DNA from: Gammaproteobacteria bacterium
Lineage (GTDB): Bacteria; Pseudomonadota; Gammaproteobacteria; Competibacterales; Competibacteraceae
Length of the DNA: 64,000 bases
Assembly: GCA_024234995.1 (NCBI GenBank)
Contig: JACKNF010000001.1
Location: 558,001 to 622,000 of the forward strand
Reading direction: 5' to 3'
This document shows, in pieces, positions 42,873-52,358 of the stretch. Under the pieces are notes generated by a model that saw only the letters and a program-made list of their open reading frames with translations, did no database searches and was not told the DNA's origin. The first letter of the stretch is position 1, and every line of letters starts with the position of its first letter. A program made the position numbers and the translations under genes.

Positions 42873-43730
42873 ATGAACGACGTCCCTCCTATTCAATTGT
42901 CCGCCCTGGCGGAGCCGGTTCAGGCGATCGCCCGGGAGGCGGGACGCCGTATTTTGGATGTGTATGCCGGTTCCTTCAGTATTATAGAAAAAGCCGATCA
43001 AAGCCCGGTCACCGAGGCCGATCTTGCGGCCCATAACTGTATTTTGCGCGGCCTGATCAGGTTGACTCCCCAGATTCCAATCTTGTCCGAGGAGGCATCG
43101 GATATCGGCTTTGCTGAACGTAGCCGCTGGGAGTGGCTATGGCTGGTCGATCCGCTCGACGGCACGCGTGAATTTATTCGGCGTAGCGACCAGTTTTCAG
43201 TCAATATTGCGCTTATTCATCAACATGAAGCGGTCTTTGGGCTGGTTCTATCGCCTGTGGATGGCGTTTGTTACTACGCTTGGCGTGGCGGCGGTGCGTG
43301 GAAAAAACCCCGTAGCGGTAAACCGGCTTGGCGCATTCAAGTTGCCCGCAGCAGCCATCAACCCCCGCGAGTTACCAGCAGTGAGGCTTCTTACCGTAGC
43401 CGCCGCTTGCAGGACTACCTGCAACAGCTTGGCGATTATCGCCATATGTTTCTGGGTAGCGCCCTGAAATCCTGCTTGATTGCCGAGGGTAAGGCGGATC
43501 TTTATCCTCGCTTCGGGCCGACCGGCGAGTGGGACACGGCTGCCACGCAAATCATTATCGAGGAAGCCGGTGGTCAGATGACCGACATGCAGTTGCGGCC
43601 CCTGCGCTACAACGCCCGGCCAGTGTTGATTAATCCGGATTTTTTCGCATTTGGCGACACAGGCCGCGATTGGTCCCGTTATCTGCCACAACGCCAATCT
43701 CTGGGACGGACCGTTCCATCATCGCATTAA
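42873..43730 (+). CDS. cysQ: 3'(2'),5'-bisphosphate nucleotidase CysQ
   Basis: Inositol-monophosphatase-like enzyme converting PAP to AMP in sulfate assimilation. Metal-binding motifs are SPVTEADLAAH, ILSEEASD, and WLVDPLDGTREFIRR; the C-terminal WDTAATQIIIEEAGG is the second substrate site. 285 residues, normal. Divergent from yrfG. Confidence 0.95.
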   Translation: MNDVPPIQLSALAEPVQAIAREAGRRILDVYAGSFSIIEKADQSPVTEADLAAHNCILRGLIRLTPQIPILSEEASDIGFAERSRWEWLWLVDPLDGTREFIRRSDQFSVNIALIHQHEAVFGLVLSPVDGVCYYAWRGGGAWKKPRSGKPAWRIQVARSSHQPPRVTSSEASYRSRRLQDYLQQLGDYRHMFLGSALKSCLIAEGKADLYPRFGPTGEWDTAATQIIIEEAGGQMTDMQLRPLRYNARPVLINPDFFAFGDTGRDWSRYLPQRQSLGRTVPSSH

Positions 43731-43763
43731 TTTTAATAAAATCAATTTGATCCGAGTTCTGCC

Positions 43764-44879
43764 ATGCCTTACGAACGTTATCGTCTTGATCTGGAAAGAG
43801 AGGGATTTCAGCATGACCCTGCCCAAGAGCGGGCCATTTTGCATCTGCAAAAAATCTATGATCAATTGATGGCCCAGCCCGCGCCTGCGCCTGCTAAAAA
43901 AACAAGCGGTTTGCTGAACCGGTTAACCGGTCGCGATAAGCCTGCCGCTGCCAGTGGTCCTGCGGTCCGGGGCCTATACCTGTGGGGCGGAGTGGGGCGT
44001 GGTAAGACTTATCTGGTGGATACCTTTGTCGATGCCCTGCCTTTGGAGCGCAAGCAGCGCATTCACTTTCACAGTTTCATGCGCGCGGTTCACGCCGAAC
44101 TCAAGCAGCTTAAACAACAGCAGGAGCCGTTGCGGCTTGTCGCCCGCCGTTTCGCCGAAAAAGCGCAGGTGATCTGTCTGGACGAATTCTTTGTCTCCGA
44201 TATCACCGATGCCATGCTGTTGTATGGCTTACTGAAGGAATTGTTTGCTCTGGGCGTGACGTTGATTACCACCTCCAATATTTTGCCGGATTATTTATAT
44301 AAAGATGGTTTGCAGCGTGCCCGGTTTCTGCCGGCAATCGGCTTGATCAAGCAGCATTTGGATGTTCTGAATGTGGATGGTGGCGTGGATTACCGGTTGC
44401 GCTATCTGGAAAAGGCTGAGATTTATCATTATCCGCTGGACGACCGGGCTGAGCAGATCCTGAACGATGTGTTTAATAACCTTGCGCCTGAACCGGGTCA
44501 TCGTGGTGGTGATTTGGAAATCGAGGGCCGGTTTATTCCTACCCTGCGCGAGGCAGATGACATTATCTGGTTCAACTTCCGGGCGATTTGCGATGGCCCG
44601 CGCGGTACCGCCGATTACATCGAGATTGCCCGCTGTTTTCACACGGTGTTGATTTCCAATATCCCAGTGATGGACTGGCAGATGGAGAACCAGGCGCGGC
44701 GCTTCGTGAATCTGGTCGATGAATTCTATGACCGGAGTGTGAAGCTGATCGTCTCCGCCGCCGCGCCGCTGCATGAACTCTATACCGGCCAAAAGCTGAA
44801 ATTCGAATTCCAGCGCACGGTGAGCCGCTTACAGGAAATGCAGTCGCATGAGTATCTGGAACGGCCGCATGTGCCGTAG
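43764..44879 (+). CDS. zapE: Cell division protein ZapE (AFG1-like ATPase)
   Basis: AAA-like ATPase that acts on the FtsZ ring under stress. Walker A is YLWGGVGRGKTYLVD, Walker B is VICLDEFFVSD, and sensor 1 includes LITTSNILPDYLY. A Lys/Ala/Pro-rich segment (PAPAKKTSGLLNRLTG) before the Walker A is typical of proteobacterial ZapE. 371 residues. It follows cysQ by 33 bases; the two may be co-transcribed. Confidence 0.95.
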   Translation: MPYERYRLDLEREGFQHDPAQERAILHLQKIYDQLMAQPAPAPAKKTSGLLNRLTGRDKPAAASGPAVRGLYLWGGVGRGKTYLVDTFVDALPLERKQRIHFHSFMRAVHAELKQLKQQQEPLRLVARRFAEKAQVICLDEFFVSDITDAMLLYGLLKELFALGVTLITTSNILPDYLYKDGLQRARFLPAIGLIKQHLDVLNVDGGVDYRLRYLEKAEIYHYPLDDRAEQILNDVFNNLAPEPGHRGGDLEIEGRFIPTLREADDIIWFNFRAICDGPRGTADYIEIARCFHTVLISNIPVMDWQMENQARRFVNLVDEFYDRSVKLIVSAAAPLHELYTGQKLKFEFQRTVSRLQEMQSHEYLERPHVP

Positions 44880-44950
44880 GGCATGAATGCTCGCGATGGA
44901 TGAGGGGGCTATGCCATGAGCATCTTGTCTATCGCGGATGCGGGAAAGCA

Positions 44951-44994
44951 GTGAGAGAGGATACCGCCAGGATGATGATTCTGGCGTCTCTCAC
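44951..44994. repeat. Bulged hairpin between zapE and comEC
   Basis: GTGAGAGA pairs with TCTCTCAC (8 bp) and CGCCAG with CTGGCG (6 bp) inside it, with a 6-nt bulge on the 5' side only and a 10-nt loop. No U-run follows. It lies between convergent genes and could slow transcription or be an RNA structure. Confidence 0.4.
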
Positions 44995-45045
44995 AAGTGA
45001 TTCAAGGTCATGAGGCCGTATGCGTACCCTGCATAGCTCCCTGCT

Positions 45046-47373
45046 TCATGGTTCATCCCAATAGTGGCGGTTATCGTGCCGCTCACGCACGGGTTCCAGC
45101 GGTTGTCCTGGCTCCAATCGAAAGGTCAGCGCGCCTTCATAGGAGGAATCGAGCAGGGTAGCACCGGTGGCCTGATAGCGCGCCACGGTATCGGCACGGG
45201 GATAGCCGTAGCGGTTGTGATAGCCCGTTGCGAATAGGATGTAACGGGGGTCAACGGCATTCAGGAAGGCCGGGGTGGACAGATTGCGGCGGCCCTGATG
45301 CGGGGCAACCAGCACCTCAGCGGCTAAGCGGTTTCCATACGCCTTCGCCAGCGTGACTTCAGCGCGGGTTTCAATATCGCCGGGCAGCAACACGCGGCCT
45401 GCAATGCCTTCGACTTTCAGCACGCAGGAGGCGTTGTCATCGCGGAAGCCATGCGGCGGTGGATGCAGCATCTGAAAGCGCACCCCATCCCATTCCCATG
45501 CCTGGCCCGCCCGGCACGGTTCCACGCCGCCGATAGGTGTTTGACCGGGAGCCGAGGTCAGAATACGTTCCACGGGTAATAACTCCCGTAGTGACCGTAC
45601 CCCGCCGGTATGCTGAGTGTCCGCATGACTGATGATCAACATATCCACATGCTCCGCGCCTTGCCAGCGCAGGAATGGCGCCAGCACGGCGCGACCGGTA
45701 TCCAAGGTGGTGCCGAGCCGCCGGCCGGTATCGTAGACCAGGACATGGCGGCGGGTCCGCACCACAGCGGATAGTCCCTCGCCAGTATCAAGCAACGTGA
45801 ACCAGAATCCGCCTGTTACTGGTGCGAAAACTGGCGGCCACAGCAGTGGCAGGCAGAGGGGGATGCCCAGCCAGCGGCCTGGCAGGCCGCGCGGAGCAAG
45901 GAGCAAAACGATACCGGGCAAGGCCAAGGCCAGCGTCCAGAGCGGCGGGATCGGGCGATGCAGCACCAGACCGGGCCATTGATCCAGCCAACGCAGGATC
46001 TGCCATAGCCCTTCCATAGTCACTGCTGCCAGTTCCAATACAAATGTCTGCAAAGTTGCGCTAACAGGGGTCAGCAGTGCCGCTAGCAGACTCAAGGGCA
46101 ACACGGTCAGACCCATCCAGGGAATGGCGATGAGATTGGCCACGGGTGACAGCAATGGGAGTTGCTGGAAGAATAGCAGGGTCAGCGGCAACAGCCCCAG
46201 GGTGATATGGAGTTGCAAGCGGATGGTTTGACCGAGCGGATGGCGGGGTTGCCAGCGGCCAGTGACGCTGTAGAGAATGATCGCGACTGCGCCGAATGAC
46301 AGCCAGAACCCTGCGCCTCGTGGTGCGCCGGGATCGGCAAGCAACACCACCAGCAACGCCAGCGCCAGAATTCGTCCAGAAGCTGCCGGGCGCAAGGCGA
46401 TCAGCGCCAGCATTGCCACAGCCACCATGAGAAAGGAACGCTGGGCGGGTACTGCCAAGCCAGATAGCAGGGTATAACCGCCAGCGCCACATAATGCCGC
46501 CAGTGCGGCTACGCGGGTGGCCGGCCAGCGCAGAGTCCATGCCGGGATACGGCTCCATAGACTCCAAACCAGTGCGAATACCAGACTGGCTATCAAACCG
46601 ATATGGGTGCCGGAAATGGCCATGAGGTGACTGGTGCCGGTACGCCGGAAGGTTTCCCATTGCCAGGGGCTGATGCCGCCTCTTTCCCCCACGGCCAGTG
46701 CCGCCAGAATGCCAACAGAGAGATTGCCGGGTAGCGCCTGGTTGAAACGGTCAGCGATGTATTGGCGATGGCGATTCAACGGATAGCGTTCGGCTTCAGC
46801 CAACCGGCGTGGCGGGGGGTGCGAACGAATCGAGCCGGTCGCGATGATTCCTTGGGCGTACAACCAGCGTTCGTAGTCGAAGCTGCCGGGGTTGCGGAGT
46901 CCCCAGGGTTTTTTAAGTCGCACGGTGAACTGCCAGCGGTCGCCAGCCCGCAATGCCAGGCCCGCGGTAGCGCCGGTGTCTGCCTCGGAATTGGCGGCTC
47001 TGCGGTCGCTCCCCCACGATAGACGCAGCCGGTGACCCGCCAAAGATGCTGACTGTTCCCGGTCACCGGCCACCTGCGCGACCTCGAATACAAAGCGGAT
47101 GCTGTGACCGCTGTGCTCCGGAATTGTGGCGATCCAGCCTTCGACCGGGAGTTCAATGCCTTCTAGCTCAGCCGGTAGCACTGTTGTTGAAGGGGCCAGC
47201 AACAACGCCCATAGTAATCCTGCTGCGCTCCAGGCCAGCAGTTGCAAACGAGGAATGCGCCATGCCACCAGGGCTACGCCGGGCAATGCCAGCGCCCAGC
47301 TTCGATGAGGCAGCTCCGGCAGGGTTTCCAGGAGCAGAATGCCGGTTAGAAAAGCAACGGCGCTTAAGCGCAT
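45046..47373 (-). CDS. comEC: DNA-uptake channel protein ComEC/Rec2
   Basis: 775-residue polytopic membrane protein for passage of single-stranded DNA in natural transformation. The soluble N-terminal domain (GIELPVEGWIATIPEHSG) precedes the competence domain, with helices from about residue 230 and LMAISGTHIGLIASLVF. The C-terminal metallo-beta-lactamase domain has FTLLDTGEGLSAVVR and ISHADTQHTGG. In this motif Gln replaces the usual second Asp (HxDxDH becomes HADTQH), which may affect nuclease activity. Convergent with zapE; divergent from the first TonB-dependent receptor. Confidence 0.93.
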   Translation of the reverse strand: MRLSAVAFLTGILLLETLPELPHRSWALALPGVALVAWRIPRLQLLAWSAAGLLWALLLAPSTTVLPAELEGIELPVEGWIATIPEHSGHSIRFVFEVAQVAGDREQSASLAGHRLRLSWGSDRRAANSEADTGATAGLALRAGDRWQFTVRLKKPWGLRNPGSFDYERWLYAQGIIATGSIRSHPPPRRLAEAERYPLNRHRQYIADRFNQALPGNLSVGILAALAVGERGGISPWQWETFRRTGTSHLMAISGTHIGLIASLVFALVWSLWSRIPAWTLRWPATRVAALAALCGAGGYTLLSGLAVPAQRSFLMVAVAMLALIALRPAASGRILALALLVVLLADPGAPRGAGFWLSFGAVAIILYSVTGRWQPRHPLGQTIRLQLHITLGLLPLTLLFFQQLPLLSPVANLIAIPWMGLTVLPLSLLAALLTPVSATLQTFVLELAAVTMEGLWQILRWLDQWPGLVLHRPIPPLWTLALALPGIVLLLAPRGLPGRWLGIPLCLPLLWPPVFAPVTGGFWFTLLDTGEGLSAVVRTRRHVLVYDTGRRLGTTLDTGRAVLAPFLRWQGAEHVDMLIISHADTQHTGGVRSLRELLPVERILTSAPGQTPIGGVEPCRAGQAWEWDGVRFQMLHPPPHGFRDDNASCVLKVEGIAGRVLLPGDIETRAEVTLAKAYGNRLAAEVLVAPHQGRRNLSTPAFLNAVDPRYILFATGYHNRYGYPRADTVARYQATGATLLDSSYEGALTFRLEPGQPLEPVRERHDNRHYWDEP

Positions 47374-47597
47374 GCGGTGTAAAAGGTGACAATTGAGTCA
47401 GTTTCAGCTACAGATAACGCCCGATAATTAACATAATATTACGGTGGTCCCGGTGCTCTCGCTAGTGCTCTTAATGGGTTCTTGAATTCCCGGAAATACT
47501 CTAACCAGAGGGCTGGAGTGGGAGTAAATGATGGCCCTGAAGTGTTTGCAGGCGTCTCAGCAAGCCGGTGCAATCGTGAATCCTAAGGTATAATAGC

Positions 47598-49664
47598 GTG
47601 AAAAAACAAGCCTTTGGAAGAATAGCAAAGGGTATGCTGGCGTTAGTGGCGGGGGTGGGGCTGGCTAGCCAGCCGGGCAGAGTTCAAGCGGCTGAAGTAC
47701 CCGATCTGACCTATTTCAGTATCGAAGAGTTGATGCAGATTAAAGTGGTGTCGGCAACGAAGGTCGAGCAAGCCTTACAAGACATTGCATCGGCCGTTTT
47801 TGTCATCACCGCCGATGATATCCGGCGGTCGGGGGTTACCAATGTGATGGAGGCGTTGCGGCTTGCGCCCGGTGTGGAAGTGGCTCGGGTTGATTCCAGC
47901 CGTTGGGCGATCACCATTCGTGGTTTCAATGGCCGTTTTGCCAATAAACTGCTGGTCCTGATCGATGGCCGCTCGATTTACACCTCACAGTTTTCCGGTG
48001 TGTATTGGGAATTGCAGGATTTATTCCTGCCTGACATCGAACGGATTGAGGTGATTCGTGGCCCTGGTGGCAGCCTGTGGGGCGCCAACGCGGTGAACGG
48101 CGTCATCAATATCATCACTAAAAATAGCGAGGATACCCAAGGTGGATTGGTGACACTGACCGCTGGCAATGAAGAGCGGGCTATCGCTGGGGTTCGCTAT
48201 GGCGGCAAGCTGGGGGATAGCACCCAGTATCGGGTTTACGGGCAGTTCTCCGAGCGCGATGGCTTGGCAACCCTCAATGGCCGCGATGCTGGTGATGACT
48301 GGCGCATGAGCAAAGGCGGATTCCGCTTAGATTGGGCGCCATCAGCCCAGGATAAGATCGCCGTGCAAGGCGATCGCTATGAGGGAAACTTTGATCAGAA
48401 CTATGTATTCTCCACCTTGGTTCCGGTAATCCCTGCCGTGAACTCGGAGTTCTCCAAGAAGGAGCTTGTGAAAGTCAATGCCACAGGTGGCAGTTTGCAG
48501 GCGCACTGGGAACATCAATATTCCGCGGCATCGCAGATAGGATTGCAAGTGTATTACCAGTATGCGGATCGTGAAGAACCGCTTTACATTGCTGACACGG
48601 ATACGTTTGACATAGATTTTCAACATAATTTCACGTTAGGTGACCGGCAGAACATTGTGTGGGGATTGGGCTATCGGCGCAATTGGGATCAGTTCACCGA
48701 TACTGTGCTTGCAACCGTTAATCCTAGGAGCGCAACGACGGAATTATTCAACGCCTTCGTTCAGGATCAAGTTGACCTGATTCCGGAGCAATTGCGTTTA
48801 ACGGCCGGCGTTAAGCTGGAACACAACGATTTCACGGGTTGGGAATGGCAACCTAGCATCCGGATGTTATGGACGCCGCGTCCCAATCATCATCTTTGGG
48901 CAGCGATATCGCGCGCCATCCGTACCCCTTCACGTGGCGAGGAGAACGCGCAAACGAGCTTGTATGCCTTACCACCGTCACCGGTGACGGGAAATTTGCC
49001 AACACTGATCGCGTTATTGGGAAACAACCAGCTTGACGCTGAAAAGCTCATTGCTTACGAAGCCGGTTACCGTGTGCAATTAGCCGGGCAATTTTCCATC
49101 GATACGACCGTGTTCTACAACGATTATGATCAAGTGGTCGGCACGGTTCTTGGCACACCGTTTTTAGAAACCGGGATAGTCCCGCCCTATCTGGTCCTGC
49201 CACTGCAGTTGGAAAATGCACAGTCAGGCTATGACACGGGATTTGAGCTGGCGGCGGATTGGCGTCCGATGCCGGCGTGGCGGATGCAGCTCGCCTATTC
49301 GTATTTACATAGTAATATCAAGCGGCTTGATGATCCAACTGACTATAGCTTTAATCTGAATCAGATTTCAGTGCTTTCATCTTGGAATTTATCGAATGAT
49401 CTTGAGCTGGATGCATGGGGGCGTTACGTCAACCGGGATGGCTCAATTTTAACGCTCTCTCCGTTTAACCGGGTCAAGATTGATCCATATTTCAGTCTGA
49501 ACCTGCGCCTGGGATGGCGGCCCCGCAAGGATTTGGAATTTTCGCTAGCAGGCACCAATTTGCTGGATGGCGGTGGAGGCCATCTGGAATACGTACAGGA
49601 AGCCTACACGTTCCCGGTCGAAGTCCAACGCAGCCTGTATGGCCAAATGAAATGGTCCTTTTAG
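47598..49664 (+). CDS. TonB-dependent receptor, copy 1
   Basis: Outer-membrane receptor of 688 residues. GTG start with AAGG upstream; signal peptide ends at RVQA. The mature N-terminus has YFSIEELMQIKVVSATK, then the plug (VFVITADDIRRSGVTNVMEA, VLIDGRSIYTSQFSGVYWE, GGSLWGANAVNGVINIITK) and a 22-strand barrel ending YGQMKWSF. There is no STN signalling domain, so it is not a FecA-type transducer. It is the first gene of a rightward cluster, 55 bases before a yfiR gene. Four other receptor copies or fragments follow. The ligand is unknown. Confidence 0.93.
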   Translation: MKKQAFGRIAKGMLALVAGVGLASQPGRVQAAEVPDLTYFSIEELMQIKVVSATKVEQALQDIASAVFVITADDIRRSGVTNVMEALRLAPGVEVARVDSSRWAITIRGFNGRFANKLLVLIDGRSIYTSQFSGVYWELQDLFLPDIERIEVIRGPGGSLWGANAVNGVINIITKNSEDTQGGLVTLTAGNEERAIAGVRYGGKLGDSTQYRVYGQFSERDGLATLNGRDAGDDWRMSKGGFRLDWAPSAQDKIAVQGDRYEGNFDQNYVFSTLVPVIPAVNSEFSKKELVKVNATGGSLQAHWEHQYSAASQIGLQVYYQYADREEPLYIADTDTFDIDFQHNFTLGDRQNIVWGLGYRRNWDQFTDTVLATVNPRSATTELFNAFVQDQVDLIPEQLRLTAGVKLEHNDFTGWEWQPSIRMLWTPRPNHHLWAAISRAIRTPSRGEENAQTSLYALPPSPVTGNLPTLIALLGNNQLDAEKLIAYEAGYRVQLAGQFSIDTTVFYNDYDQVVGTVLGTPFLETGIVPPYLVLPLQLENAQSGYDTGFELAADWRPMPAWRMQLAYSYLHSNIKRLDDPTDYSFNLNQISVLSSWNLSNDLELDAWGRYVNRDGSILTLSPFNRVKIDPYFSLNLRLGWRPRKDLEFSLAGTNLLDGGGGHLEYVQEAYTFPVEVQRSLYGQMKWSF

Positions 49665-49719
49665 CAAGCTCACGTGGGGCCCGCAACACCCCTGCAATTG
49701 GCGAAGATGAGTAAAGCAC

Positions 49720-50259
49720 ATGCGCCGTTGGCTGGTATGTTTGATCATAGCACTGTTGATGAGGCCATTGGGGGCAGAAGTCTACAGCGAATATGTGCTC
49801 AAGGCTGCCTATCTTTATAACTTCACTAAATTCGTTGAGTGGCCGCAGGGGGTATTTCCTGCGGCTAACTCGCCGCTGGTGATCTGTATTGCCGGGGCTG
49901 ATTCATTCGGTGACGCGCTGACAACCCTCGATGGCAAAATGGTAGAAGGCCATCCGGTGGAGGTGCGCCTTTTTTTCTTGGCGGCCAGGCCCGATCAATG
50001 TCATGTTGTCTTCATTGGCCGGTCAGAACAGGGGCAGTTCAAGGCTATGCTCGCTAAACTTGCCCGCCTGCCGATCCTGACGGTCAGTGATATCAGTAAT
50101 TTTTCCCAAGCTGGCGGCATCATTGGATTTTTTGAAGCTGAGAAACGCATCCGGTTCAGTATCAATATCGCTGCTGCGGAGCAGGCCAATCTCAAATTGA
50201 GTTCCCAATTGCTTAAGCTAGCGGTCATCGTGGGTGATCCTCGGAGGGCCGATCCATGA
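49720..50259 (+). CDS. YfiR-family periplasmic protein, copy 1
   Basis: 179 residues with signal peptide (RRWLVCLIIALLMRPLGA) and the YfiR core: YVLKAAYLYNFTKFVEWPQ at the N-terminus, LVICIAGADSFGDAL, then the C-terminal half LPILTVSDISNFSQAGGIIG and INIAAAEQANLKLSSQLLK. In Pseudomonas, YfiR is the redox-sensitive periplasmic repressor of the CHASE8-GGDEF enzyme YfiN and is opposed by the outer-membrane lipoprotein YfiB. Cysteines are present (CIAG, QCHVV). The stop overlaps the next receptor's ATG (ATGA) with GGAGGG before it, so the two are coupled. The 3' half is nearly identical in DNA to copy 2. Confidence 0.92.
   Translation: MRRWLVCLIIALLMRPLGAEVYSEYVLKAAYLYNFTKFVEWPQGVFPAANSPLVICIAGADSFGDALTTLDGKMVEGHPVEVRLFFLAARPDQCHVVFIGRSEQGQFKAMLAKLARLPILTVSDISNFSQAGGIIGFFEAEKRIRFSINIAAAEQANLKLSSQLLKLAVIVGDPRRADP
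50155..50207 (+). repeat. 53-bp direct repeat within yfiR copy 1
   Basis: These 53 bases recur without mismatch at 59952-60004 in yfiR copy 2, within a ~160-base region of high similarity, while the 5' halves of the two genes differ much more. Confidence 0.95.
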
Positions 50260-52358
50260 ATGCCCCTTTGAAGCTTTTTCAAAGGATAGGAAAGCGGTTC
50301 GAGCAAGAAAAAAACCAGTTTAACTGGATAGTAATTGGCCCGGTTTTTCCTCCTGAAATACTGGTTAAAAGGATGACGTGCCATATATTGGGCGTGGCTG
50401 CGTTGTTCGTATCGGCTGATACAAGCATGGCGGCTACTCAGAACGCGGCTCTTGATCTGACTCAACTCAGCATTGAAGAGTTGATGAATGTCAAGATCTT
50501 CTCAGCGACGAAAAATGCTCAACGGTTGTTTGATACCGCAGCGGCAGCATTCGTGATTACCCGTGAGGACATCCGCCGCTCGGGGGCGACCAGTATTCCA
50601 GATGCGCTGCGCATGGTTCCAGGTGTGCATGTAGCTCAGATCAGCGCCAGCGAGTGGGCGATCAGCATTCGTGGCTTGAATAATCGCTTCGCTAACAACC
50701 TGCTAGTGCTGATCGATGGGCGCAGCGTGTATACGCCGCTGTTCTCCGGGGTTTACTGGGGGGCGCAGGATGTACTGCTGGAGGATGTCGAGAGTATCGA
50801 GGTGATACGAGGGTCCAGCAGCGCGCTATGGGGCGCCAACGCGGTCAACGGCGTCATCAATATTCGCACCCGCCAGGCCCGCGATACGCAGGGGGGCTTG
50901 GTTACCGCACTGGAAGGTAATCAGGAAACAGGCGCAGCATTTCGTTATGGCGGCGGCTTGGGAGAAAATGGCCATTATCGCGTCTATGGTAAGGGTTTCC
51001 GGCATGACGCTTTTTGGGATGCCGAGAATGATCCAGCGCACGATGCTTGGGATCAGGCACAGGGAGGATTCCGCGCCGACTGGACGCTCTCCGGGCGAGA
51101 TGAGCTGACCTTGCAAGGTGATTTCTACCAAGGCCAGCTAGATCAGACGCTGCAAATCAGTTCGTTGACGCCGCCCTCGGCGCCGCGTGTTGAAGACACG
51201 GTCGATTCATGGGGTGGTAATCTGCTATTTCGCTGGAAGCGGTCATTGGAAGCGAATTCCGAATGGACGCTGCAAACCTATTATGACGCCACCGGACGCC
51301 GTGAAAACATACTAGATCAACGGATCGATACCTTCGATCTCGAATTTCAATATCGCTTTCCCTGGGGAGACCGCCAGAACATTACCTGGGGTTTTGGCTA
51401 CCGCCATATCTGGGACAATCTGGATGGCTCTTTCACGGTTTCCTTCGATCCGCCAGACCAGCGCACGGACGTGTATAGCGCGTTTGTACAAGACGAAATC
51501 CATTTGCTGGACAACGTGCAGTTGACCCTGGGATCGAAATTCGAGCATAACGGCTATACAGGTTTCGAGATCCAACCTACGGCCCGCCTGCTCTGGCAAA
51601 TCGATCCTCAGCAGAACCTTTGGGGAGCAGTATCGCGCGCTGTGCGCACGCCCTCGCGATCGGATACGGATATCCGCATCAACTTAGCAGGTATTCCCGG
51701 TGTGCCGCCTACATTGCTTTCCATTCTCGGCAACGAAGATATGGACAGCGAAACATTGGTCTCTTTCGAGCTGGGCTACCGTAGCGAGCCGAGGCAGAAT
51801 ATGGCGTTGGACGTCACTGCTTTTTACAATCGCTATGACAAGGTCCGGAATAGCGAAAGTTCGGCAAGTTTCGAACTGACCCCGTTGCCACCGCATCTTT
51901 TGATCGCGCAAACCTTTGGCAATCTCACCAAGTTAGATACCTATGGCCTGGAAGCAGCGTTGACTTGGCAGCCTTGGTCCCATTGGTATCTCAGCGCCGG
52001 TTATGCCTGGCTTAATATCGATGCTTTGGATGATCCTGCACGCAATCTTGTGTTTTCTGAGCACAGACTCGAAAACAGCGACCCTGCGCATCAATTTTTG
52101 CTTCGTTCGCAGTGGGAGTTTGCTAGGAATTTGCAACTGGATCTGGCGCTGTATTATGTCGATGATCTGCCCGCATTGGACATCCCAAGCTATACGCGGC
52201 TGGATTTGCGCCTAGGCTGGCGTCCCCGTAAAGATCTGGAATTTAGCTTGGTTGGGCAAAATCTCCTTGACGGCCGCCATGTAGAGTTCACCACCTTCGA
52301 TGTGGTGGGCAGCGAGATTCCTCGTAGTATCTATGGCAAGATTATCTGGCGATGGTAG
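50256..52358 (+). CDS. TonB-dependent receptor, copy 2
   Basis: 700-residue receptor. The ATG at 50256 has a strong GGAGGG eight bases upstream and overlaps the yfiR stop, giving a 40-residue basic leader before the hydrophobic part (ILGVAALFVSA); ATG 50373 would give a normal signal peptide but has no Shine-Dalgarno spacing. Mature N-terminus: LDLTQLSIEELMNVKIFSATK. Plug motifs AFVITREDIRRSGATSIPDA, VLIDGRSVYTPLFSGVYWG and SALWGANAVNGVINIRTR; the usual RGPG here reads RGSS. The barrel ends YGKIIWRW. No STN domain. Overlaps the next receptor by seven bases. Confidence 0.9.
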   Translation: MNAPLKLFQRIGKRFEQEKNQFNWIVIGPVFPPEILVKRMTCHILGVAALFVSADTSMAATQNAALDLTQLSIEELMNVKIFSATKNAQRLFDTAAAAFVITREDIRRSGATSIPDALRMVPGVHVAQISASEWAISIRGLNNRFANNLLVLIDGRSVYTPLFSGVYWGAQDVLLEDVESIEVIRGSSSALWGANAVNGVINIRTRQARDTQGGLVTALEGNQETGAAFRYGGGLGENGHYRVYGKGFRHDAFWDAENDPAHDAWDQAQGGFRADWTLSGRDELTLQGDFYQGQLDQTLQISSLTPPSAPRVEDTVDSWGGNLLFRWKRSLEANSEWTLQTYYDATGRRENILDQRIDTFDLEFQYRFPWGDRQNITWGFGYRHIWDNLDGSFTVSFDPPDQRTDVYSAFVQDEIHLLDNVQLTLGSKFEHNGYTGFEIQPTARLLWQIDPQQNLWGAVSRAVRTPSRSDTDIRINLAGIPGVPPTLLSILGNEDMDSETLVSFELGYRSEPRQNMALDVTAFYNRYDKVRNSESSASFELTPLPPHLLIAQTFGNLTKLDTYGLEAALTWQPWSHWYLSAGYAWLNIDALDDPARNLVFSEHRLENSDPAHQFLLRSQWEFARNLQLDLALYYVDDLPALDIPSYTRLDLRLGWRPRKDLEFSLVGQNLLDGRHVEFTTFDVVGSEIPRSIYGKIIWRW

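Noticed and set aside
47374..47597. Possible c-di-GMP riboswitch before receptor copy 1
   Set aside because: I looked for the GEMM conserved elements; none are present in order, and no paired P1/P2 stems are evident.
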